Positions 37,109-43,959 of a DNA stretch of 43,959 nucleotides are shown here, one piece after another. Under the pieces are notes generated by a model that ran no database searches, was not told where the DNA came from, and was given only the letters and a program-made list of their open reading frames with translations. This DNA comes from an uncultured Bacteroidota bacterium (GTDB taxonomy: Bacteria > Bacteroidota > Bacteroidia > Bacteroidales > FEN-979), in the NCBI GenBank assembly GCA_937900965.1, contig CALCGJ010000290.1, positions 1 through 43,959 on the forward strand, given 5' to 3'. Position numbers and translations under genes: made by a program. Position 1 is the stretch's first letter, and each line of letters begins with the position of its first letter.

Positions 37109-38848
37109 ATGAAACGATTGATCGTTTGCCTATGCCTCCTGATTCCTGCAATTACCTATTGTCAGATTATCCATGTGCCGGGGACCTATCCCACCATTCA
37201 ACAGGGTATTGATGCAGCGGAAGAGTCCGATACAATCCTGGTGGATGTTGGCACCTATCATGAAAATATTGTCATCTCCGGGAAGCGAATAGTGGTAGGT
37301 TCAAAATTTTTAATTACCGGGGATACGTCATATATATCTCAGACCATCATTAATGGAACACAGCAGGGATCTGTAGTTACTTTTGGTCCTGAAGAGATAC
37401 TGGATACCCAATTTTCAGGATTCACTATTACCAATGGGAGTGGAAATACAGGTGGTATGGGTGGAGGCATCTTACTTACAGCCGCCAGACCTATATTAAC
37501 TAACCTGGTTATTTCATCAAATTCGGCTAATCGGGGAGGAGGCATCTCTAACGTAAACAGTTCCACATTAAATCTGAGTCATTCAAGAATAATTAACAAT
37601 TCTGCTTCGCTAAAGGGAGGAGGAATTTATTCTCATATTTCAAATTTGTTTGTTAATGATTGTGAATTCATTCAGAACAACGCAACCAGTCAGGGAGGAG
37701 GTGCCATTATTTTCGAAGTAAGTGAAAATTATGATCACACACTTCATGTCCAAATCCGGTCTTCCAGTTTCATCCAGAATATATGCAGCCAAAATGCCTC
37801 AGGAGGTGTGTCGATCAAGCAAACCGGGGAGGCAAATGAAATTGTTGTCAAAATTTCAGGGTGTACATTTGAGGAAAATCTCAGTAAAGGGAATAATTCA
37901 TTGCTGATAAGTGGGGCTCAAGCAAGAGTGGACATTCAAAATTGTTCATTTACCAATAATGAAGCTGAACAATACTGCGCAGGTGCCGCTTTTCTCCAGA
38001 ACGCACACGGTAGGGTTGTAGGTTCCCTCTTTGCAAATAACAGGGCCGCAACAGGAGGCGGAGACTGGAACTCAGGAGGAGCTACAGTCTGGGGAGGAGC
38101 TCAAATTGATTTTATTAATTGTGCTTTTATTGAAAACGAAGCCAGTTATGGAGCAGGATTGACGGTAGGCGGAGGAGGCACTGCAAATTTAGGTAATTGC
38201 ATTTTTTGGGGTAATACGAATGATCAGATAGCCCTGGTTGATTTTAATGATATTGGAGGAAACATTGACATCGGGTTCAGCAATATTCAGTATGGCATTG
38301 ATTCCATTTCGGTGACGCCAAATTCCTATCTGTTTTGGGGCGAAGAAAACATGGATGTTGATCCTCTGTTTGTGGGTGAAGGTGATCACCCCTACTCCCT
38401 GGATAAACATTCACCATGTATCGATGCCGGGACTCCGGATACAAATAGTTTGAATTTACCGCAATACGATTTGATTGGAAACTGGCGGGTTTGGGATGGG
38501 GATAGCAATGGTGTGGCAATTATTGATATGGGACCCTATGAGTATGGTCCAAGTCTTCTGGGTATTGATCCCACTGAGATAGACAAGCCAACATTATCCT
38601 GCCTTACTGTTTACCCCAACCCCTTTTCATCCTCCACAACCATAGAGTATAAACTGGCTCATCCGGCGAAAGTAATAATCATTTTTTATAACCAGCTGGG
38701 GAGACAGGTGGAAATAATTGAAGCATACCAATTAAAGGGTTTACAGAAGATGGTGTGGGCTCCGGCCAACCTGTCGGATGGCATTTACTTCTACAGGTTC
38801 AAAGCTGGCGAACAAATGGCATCGGGTAAGTTGGTGTTGAAGAGGTGA
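37109..38848 (+). CDS. Secreted right-handed parallel beta-helix protein with T9SS C-terminal sorting domain
   Basis: IIHVPGTYPTIQQGIDAAEESDTILVDVGTYHENI; repeated GGG/N-rich rungs; LTVYPNPFSSSTTIEYKL...SGKLVLKR. Confidence 0.92.
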   Translation: MKRLIVCLCLLIPAITYCQIIHVPGTYPTIQQGIDAAEESDTILVDVGTYHENIVISGKRIVVGSKFLITGDTSYISQTIINGTQQGSVVTFGPEEILDTQFSGFTITNGSGNTGGMGGGILLTAARPILTNLVISSNSANRGGGISNVNSSTLNLSHSRIINNSASLKGGGIYSHISNLFVNDCEFIQNNATSQGGGAIIFEVSENYDHTLHVQIRSSSFIQNICSQNASGGVSIKQTGEANEIVVKISGCTFEENLSKGNNSLLISGAQARVDIQNCSFTNNEAEQYCAGAAFLQNAHGRVVGSLFANNRAATGGGDWNSGGATVWGGAQIDFINCAFIENEASYGAGLTVGGGGTANLGNCIFWGNTNDQIALVDFNDIGGNIDIGFSNIQYGIDSISVTPNSYLFWGEENMDVDPLFVGEGDHPYSLDKHSPCIDAGTPDTNSLNLPQYDLIGNWRVWDGDSNGVAIIDMGPYEYGPSLLGIDPTEIDKPTLSCLTVYPNPFSSSTTIEYKLAHPAKVIIIFYNQLGRQVEIIEAYQLKGLQKMVWAPANLSDGIYFYRFKAGEQMASGKLVLKR

Positions 38849-39000
38849 ACTTCTTCATCGTTACATCCTCATAGGGATAGTCTTCCATTGGTAATAAGTT
38901 TTCCCATTACCAGGGTGTTCATAACCGTATATGAATGGCCTGTTTTTGCACTCAATCTTCGTGTTTTATGAAGGGAAGGATCAGGAATAAAAAATCTTGA

Positions 39001-39393
39001 AAAAAAGTTTTAGATATTCTTATAGAAGCTTTTCATTATGGACCCGATGGCATGGATATTTTCCTGGGCAACTATTCTCCCGATGATCAACGCAATGGAA
39101 GTCTCTTTTTATCCAAAGCAACTTTTCATTCTCCGGATTCTGATGGCCAGATTCCTGTTTCCGCTGAAAATGTAAACATTAATGGAGATAACATGTCATG
39201 GTGGATTGATAAAAACACCTATTTCCTCACAAAGAGGTCAATCTCCACAACATTTAAAGGAGGTAACATTGAATTTACCGCAACGTACAAATATATCCCC
39301 GGGGGTATCAACTATATGGCATATGCAGAGCTCCTTATCCCGGCAAAAAACCTCATCGTCAGGATCCATTACTTTGATTACAAGAAAAATTAG
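39001..39393 (+). pseudogene. Possible truncated gene; open frame KKVLDILIEAFHYGPDGMDIFLGNYSPDDQ... lacking an upstream ATG
   Basis: Frame is open and protein-like upstream of the ATG at 39052, but a TGA lies at 38998. Confidence 0.35.
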
Positions 39394-39401
39394 GATTGAA
39401 G

Positions 39402-39926
39402 CTACTCAGTGGCTTTCTCGATTAACCGTTTGACAATGCCGGCGGGGCCCTCCGGGAACCAGGTGTTGATCATCCATTTCGGGGCATTCCCCACAGGCGA
39501 GAAGGTGACCGTCAGGATGAGTTTGGTTTTTCCGTTGCCGATATACTCAAAGTCAAACAGGGCATCATAGAGAGTCATCCTCCCGGCATCCGTTCGCTTA
39601 TAGGCATCCGGTTCTGCGGTTGCCTGCACCCGCAATCCTTTCTCGCCGTCCTTTTCCACTCGCATCCGGTGCACCAGGTCGTTGTCAGGCATCGGCCAGG
39701 GTGAGTCAAAAAAAAGATATATGATCCATTCATTGTCGTTGATCCGTTTGATCTCTTTACTTAACTCATTGTTTTCCCAAATGTAAATGTAGTTTTCACT
39801 GCTACGCAAGAATTTTTCCGCATTGTCAAGGGTAATATCGCCTGTGATCTCAGCAATGTAATAGATGATCTTGATATCTTCCCCGCTGGCATCTTTCGCG
39901 CTGACTACCTCACTCTTTATCTTCAC
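39402..39926 (-). CDS. START/SRPBCC-like protein, apparently 5'-truncated
   Basis: FFDSPWPMPDNDLVHRMRVEKDG...FSPVGNAPKWMINTWFPEGPAGIVKRL; frame continues upstream (NWNEEISKDGLVKIKSE) without ATG or signal peptide. Confidence 0.6.
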   Translation of the reverse strand: MKIKSEVVSAKDASGEDIKIIYYIAEITGDITLDNAEKFLRSSENYIYIWENNELSKEIKRINDNEWIIYLFFDSPWPMPDNDLVHRMRVEKDGEKGLRVQATAEPDAYKRTDAGRMTLYDALFDFEYIGNGKTKLILTVTFSPVGNAPKWMINTWFPEGPAGIVKRLIEKATE

Positions 39927-40034
39927 CAGGCCATCTTTGGATATCTCTTCATTCCAGTTTCGGTTTTGCGAAAGAGTATGAAATCGGATTTATTTCTGTT
40001 TGCCAAGTTAAGAAAATCGAAGAGAACCCGTGGA

Positions 40035-41099
40035 TCAATTCAACGGTGGGATCGCAAACTTAGGTGTTGTGGCCCCATTGGCTGCATAGAGTCCCCAGTG
40101 TGGGCCGATACCGAAAGGTTCTGCTGTCTTCCAGGGCTCGTCAAACATCGAGAACCAAAGTGTATTGTAGGATTTGTTGTAGATGTTCTGGCCGTTGATC
40201 CAGTTAAGGGTAGCAGTGAAATGGATTCGTTGGTTGTTTACATTCTCCATGCTGGGATCGTTCCCACCGCTGGGCCAGCCTATTTCTCCGATAACCACAT
40301 CAATGCCCTGTGCCTCCGCCTGTGCCATTCCGTTGTCGTGCGACCACTGCATGTTTCCAGCAAGACCTGAAGGATTATTCTGACTGTTGTATTTCTGTCC
40401 GTAATAGGGGTAGATGGTCATGAAAATAACACGATCACCCTGCCCGTTCAGGCTTAAACACTTCTGCATGATCATTGGACATCCGTGACTGTCGCCCATA
40501 CCATTGGGAAGTCCTCCTGTTCCGGTGATACACGAAGTGACCGAAACAGAGGTAAGACCCGCAGCGTTGAGTTTTTGTTTTGCATACTCCATGTACCCTG
40601 CAACTGTCCCGTCAGCAACGTAATTGGGCCCATTGAGATTGGTTTCGTTGCCGACAACGAGCGCCGTTACCGCAATAGGATTTACGCTCGCACTGCTTAC
40701 GGCAAGATCGATATCGGCTTTGGTCCTGGTGGCATCATTCGTGTAACAGTGAATACCAACCGCAACTTCAATACCTCGGGATGCCGCTTCGGGAATAACC
40801 TGGTCCAGTCCGTTCGAAACTGTATAGGTACGGATGAAATTGAAGTTTTTCGCAATCAGCGTCAGATCAGCCTGGATCTGAGAAAGGGGCACCTGTGTAC
40901 CGGGATTCTGTCCGTTGAAATGAAATGGACCGTAATTGACACCCATGTGTGCCTTTGCCGCAAAGATATCGTGTGATGGTTCTTTAGGCATGGGTAAAAC
41001 AAGCGATGTATTGTCAGACTGCTTTTTGGTACAGCCTGCCATAACAGCCATCAATGCAATGATCGCTGTGTAAAAAATGACATGTCTTTTTGTCTTCAT
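40035..41099 (-). CDS. GH17-like glucanase-family lipoprotein
   Basis: Lipobox VMAGC; GVNYGPFHFNGQNPGTQVPLSQIQADLTLIAKNFNFIRTYTVSNGLDQVIPEAASRGIEVAVGIHC; VIGEIGWPSGG. Confidence 0.82.
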   Translation of the reverse strand: MKTKRHVIFYTAIIALMAVMAGCTKKQSDNTSLVLPMPKEPSHDIFAAKAHMGVNYGPFHFNGQNPGTQVPLSQIQADLTLIAKNFNFIRTYTVSNGLDQVIPEAASRGIEVAVGIHCYTNDATRTKADIDLAVSSASVNPIAVTALVVGNETNLNGPNYVADGTVAGYMEYAKQKLNAAGLTSVSVTSCITGTGGLPNGMGDSHGCPMIMQKCLSLNGQGDRVIFMTIYPYYGQKYNSQNNPSGLAGNMQWSHDNGMAQAEAQGIDVVIGEIGWPSGGNDPSMENVNNQRIHFTATLNWINGQNIYNKSYNTLWFSMFDEPWKTAEPFGIGPHWGLYAANGATTPKFAIPPLN

Positions 41100-41145
41100 C
41101 TATCCTGTATTTTTAAACGTGTTAGTAATCAGCGTTTTCATTTTT

Positions 41146-41178
41146 CAAATGTATTATATTTATTTGGACTGTACCAAA
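41146..41178 (-). promoter_or_regulatory. Promoter TTTG-N21-TACATTTG for the GH17-like gene
   Basis: Exact match to TTTG and TAnnTTTG with 21-nt spacing. Confidence 0.7.
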
Positions 41179-41259
41179 ATAAAATTATAAATTTTGTTAA
41201 ATTGAAAAACCGTTCACATTTTAACGTCCAACATTTCCATACCTTTATGGCAAAAAAAA

Positions 41260-42618
41260 GTGAAAAGTCTCTTCTTTCTGATTGTTTTTGGATCACTGCC
41301 CCTGGCGATTTTCTCACAGTCGCCGGATGAAACGGTGATCGGGGAAATATTTGATAATGTCCTACTGAGCGATAAAGCCTACCGGAATCTCGAATATTTG
41401 TGCGAATATACCCCCGGCAGATTGCTTGGATCCGAAGAATCTGTTACCGCATTGGAATACATGAAAAGTTACTTCGAAGAGATGGGGGTTGATACGGTAT
41501 TTCTGCAGGAATTCAAAACTCCGGCATGGAGATGCAATAACACAGCTGTAACCATTCTTTCAGGTGAGGGAGACATCATTCTCAGGGCTGATGCATTGGG
41601 TCCTTCTCCCTCCACACCCGGGGAGGGATTGGTTGCTCGTGTAGTTGAGGTACAGGGATTGGAAGAGCTGAAAACGCTGGATAGTGATACTATAGCCGGG
41701 AAGATCGTATTCTTCAACAAGCCTGTTAACCTGAAACTGGTAAATACCTTCCAGTGTTACGGCAGCGCGATCGATCAGCGCTATCATGGCCCTGCTCTGG
41801 CAGCAGAAATGGGTGCTGCCGGAGTTCTGGTCCGATCTGTCACTACAAAGCACGATACCTTTCCTCATACAGGATCCACCGGCTTCGAAGACAGGAAGAT
41901 CCCCTGTGCGGCAATCAGTACCGTCGATGCCGACATCCTGAGTGATGCCCTGAAGGCAGATAACAACATGCAGGTAAAAATGGTCATCGATGCTGAAGAT
42001 CTACTTGAGATAACCTCTTTCAACCTGATAGCCGACATCCGGGGATCAGTCTATCCTGATGAGTATATTGTTGTGGGAGGCCATATCGACGCCTGGTTCA
42101 ACAGCCCGGGAGCTCATGACGACGGCATTGGGTGTGTACAATCGGCCGATGTGCTCAGGATCTTTAAAGAGCTGGGGCTTGATAATAAAAGAACCATCCG
42201 CGCCATCATGTTTATGGATGAAGAGCTCTACCAGTCAGGAGGTAATGCCTATACCGATTATACCGAAACCAACGGAATCAAAAATTATCTGGCCCTGGAG
42301 GCCGACGCCGGAGGGTTTACTCCGGAGGGTTTCACAGTGGATGCAACGGATAGCATTTACGATAAAATTGCAGGGCACAAAGATCTTCTCAAACCATATG
42401 GTATCCATTACATCAGGAAAGGAGGAAGTGGTGTGGATATTGGCCCTTTGAAGAATTTTGGGGTTCCTTTGATGGGATACAGAACGGATTCACAACGTTA
42501 CATGGACATTCATCACTCGGCCAACGATTCCTTTGACAAGGTCCACCCTAGAGAGCTGCAACTGGGTTCAGGCTGCCTGGCTGCGATGATATACCTGATT
42601 GATACACATGGACTGTAA
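41260..42618 (+). CDS. M28 family metallopeptidase, secreted
   Basis: IVVGGHIDAWFNSPGAHDDGIGCVQSADVLRIFKELG, IMFMDEELYQSGG, HHSANDSFDKVHPRELQLG. Confidence 0.92.
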   Translation: MKSLFFLIVFGSLPLAIFSQSPDETVIGEIFDNVLLSDKAYRNLEYLCEYTPGRLLGSEESVTALEYMKSYFEEMGVDTVFLQEFKTPAWRCNNTAVTILSGEGDIILRADALGPSPSTPGEGLVARVVEVQGLEELKTLDSDTIAGKIVFFNKPVNLKLVNTFQCYGSAIDQRYHGPALAAEMGAAGVLVRSVTTKHDTFPHTGSTGFEDRKIPCAAISTVDADILSDALKADNNMQVKMVIDAEDLLEITSFNLIADIRGSVYPDEYIVVGGHIDAWFNSPGAHDDGIGCVQSADVLRIFKELGLDNKRTIRAIMFMDEELYQSGGNAYTDYTETNGIKNYLALEADAGGFTPEGFTVDATDSIYDKIAGHKDLLKPYGIHYIRKGGSGVDIGPLKNFGVPLMGYRTDSQRYMDIHHSANDSFDKVHPRELQLGSGCLAAMIYLIDTHGL

Positions 42619-42647
42619 GCTGATATTTTGTTTTGAATAAGCATTAG

Positions 42648-43959
42648 ATGAAAAGAGTCTCCTTCTCCCTGCTTGTCTGTTGGCTCTTCCTGCTGGCTAC
42701 TATCTGGACTGCTGTTTCTATTGGGAAATGGAAAAAACAGATCATCCTGAAATGGGATGTATCCAGCTATTATCTCTATTTACCGGCCACTTTTTTATAC
42801 CGGGATTTAATGCATTTGGAGTTCTATCCCGCTATCGATTCTGTTTACCATCCTTCCGATCGTGTAAAAGGCTATGCGATCACGCCATACCACTTAACAC
42901 AAAAGAAGATCATCAAATATCCTTTAGGCGTGGCATTGTTTGAGATTCCGGGTTTTGCGGGTGCTTCACTCTGGTGCAGCCTCGATTCATCCCATCCGGC
43001 AGATGGTTGGTCGGAGCCTTATCAACTTGCGATCGCATTGAACTCCATCCTGTTTGTCTTTCTGGGTTTACTCTTTCTCCGTCGCTTCCTGCGAGTCTAT
43101 TTCAATGAGCTGGCAACAACGGTTGCTTTACTCATCGTTGCATTTGGGACCAACCTGTTTTTCTATACAGCCATTGAACCCGGGTTTAGTCATCCCTATC
43201 TCTTCTCTCTCTACTGTGCGATTCTTTGGTTCACACAGAGATGGTATCAGCGCCCGTCGTTGTTAGATTCGATTATAGTAGGTTTTTCGATTGGGTTGGC
43301 TACTATCATCAGGCCAACAGATATCCTGATCGCGCTCTATCCAATCCTGTGGTTTTCTCTTTCCGGATCTTCACGATCCGTCTGGTGGATTCACTGGAAG
43401 CGGGCGTGGTGGAAGGTGCTGATAGCTTTTGGCTGTCTGATGCTTCCGTTGTTGTTACAGATGGCCTATTGGAAAGCCACCACAGGTTTCTGGCTCTATT
43501 ACTCCTATGAAGGGGAGGGATTTAATTTCCATGACTGGCACTTGATCGACGGTCTTTTTAGCTACCGGAAAGGATGGTTTATTTACACTCCCCTCGCCAT
43601 GCTCGGTTTTATCGGCCTCTTTTTTGTATGGAAGAAACGATCCCTCAGCTTCTATCTATTGCCATCTGTCTGCTACTTCTTGCTGACCCTATGGCTCACT
43701 TTCTCCTGGTGGATGTGGTGGTATGGTGGCAGTTTTGGAGCACGGGTGATGGTTCAGTCGGTAGCCCTGCTGGCATTTCCAATCGCTGCTTTAGTGGAAC
43801 GGACAATGCGGAGCGGGCCTCTGTGGAAATCAATCCTGATCCTGATCATCACTGCGGGAATAACCCTCAACCTTTTTCAGTCGTGGCAATATAACAAAGC
43901 AATCATTCATTGGGGTAACATGAACAAAGAATACTACTGGCGTGTTTTTGGAAAAACGA
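42648..43959 (+). CDS. Multi-TM glycosyltransferase-like (mannosyltransferase/DUF2029-type) protein, runs off the right edge
   Basis: Translated by eye from ATG 42648: MKRVSFSLLVCWLFLLATIWTAVSIGKWKKQIILKWDVSSYYLYLPATFLYRDL...GLATIIRPTDILIALYP...; open to the window end, so absent from the ORF track. Confidence 0.8.
   Translation, partial: MKRVSFSLLVCWLFLLATIWTAVSIGKWKKQIILKWDVSSYYLYLPATFLYRDLMHLEFYPAIDSVYHPSDRVKGYAITPYHLTQKKIIKYPLGVALFEIPGFAGASLWCSLDSSHPADGWSEPYQLAIALNSILFVFLGLLFLRRFLRVYFNELATTVALLIVAFGTNLFFYTAIEPGFSHPYLFSLYCAILWFTQRWYQRPSLLDSIIVGFSIGLATIIRPTDILIALYPILWFSLSGSSRSVWWIHWKRAWWKVLIAFGCLMLPLLLQMAYWKATTGFWLYYSYEGEGFNFHDWHLIDGLFSYRKGWFIYTPLAMLGFIGLFFVWKKRSLSFYLLPSVCYFLLTLWLTFSWWMWWYGGSFGARVMVQSVALLAFPIAALVERTMRSGPLWKSILILIITAGITLNLFQSWQYNKAIIHWGNMNKEYYWRVFGKT

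Noticed and set aside
40485-40976. 163-aa plus-strand ORF in the GH17-like gene
   Set aside because: Antisense to a confident glucanase-like gene.

Overview
Bacteroidota-type chromosomal segment (TAnnTTTG/TTTG promoters, Type IX secretion C-terminal sorting domains, FucP-type sugar transporter, few Shine-Dalgarno sites). Left end (about 1-2.2 kb): accessory module with small hypotheticals, a RadC/JAB protein and an XRE regulator, next to the 3' end of a tRNA-Arg(CCT). The rest is mostly core-like: rpoN; a sugar nucleotidyltransferase plus MFS transporter; a phosphate locus (oprO/P-like porin, pstS, pstC, pstA, pstB, phoU) flanked by three hybrid histidine kinases and a stand-alone response regulator; an ECF sigma operon; T9SS cargo proteins (beta-propeller, multicopper oxidase, beta-helix); a TPR histidine kinase; two START-domain and two TMEM175-like proteins; GH17-like and M28 enzymes; and a membrane glycosyltransferase-like ORF running off the right edge that the ORF track missed. 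Main observations: (i) four direct repeats with exact 11-bp period (TTAACA-N5-TTAATA-N5-GTAATA-N5-GTAACT) just upstream of the -7 box of the phosphate porin/pst operon, a candidate Bacteroidota Pho box; (ii) two intergenic arrays of drifting 7/8-bp words with a GAA core, one running into and encoding the C-terminus of the MFS transporter; (iii) a Na/Pi cotransporter gene broken by an internal deletion and frameshifts, close to an intact Pst system; (iv) an ATG-A8 homopolymer at the start of the M28 peptidase where one base decides between ATG and GTG initiation. No CRISPR array, transposase, integrase, rRNA or clear defence system was found. All family calls come from reading motifs by eye; no database search was run.
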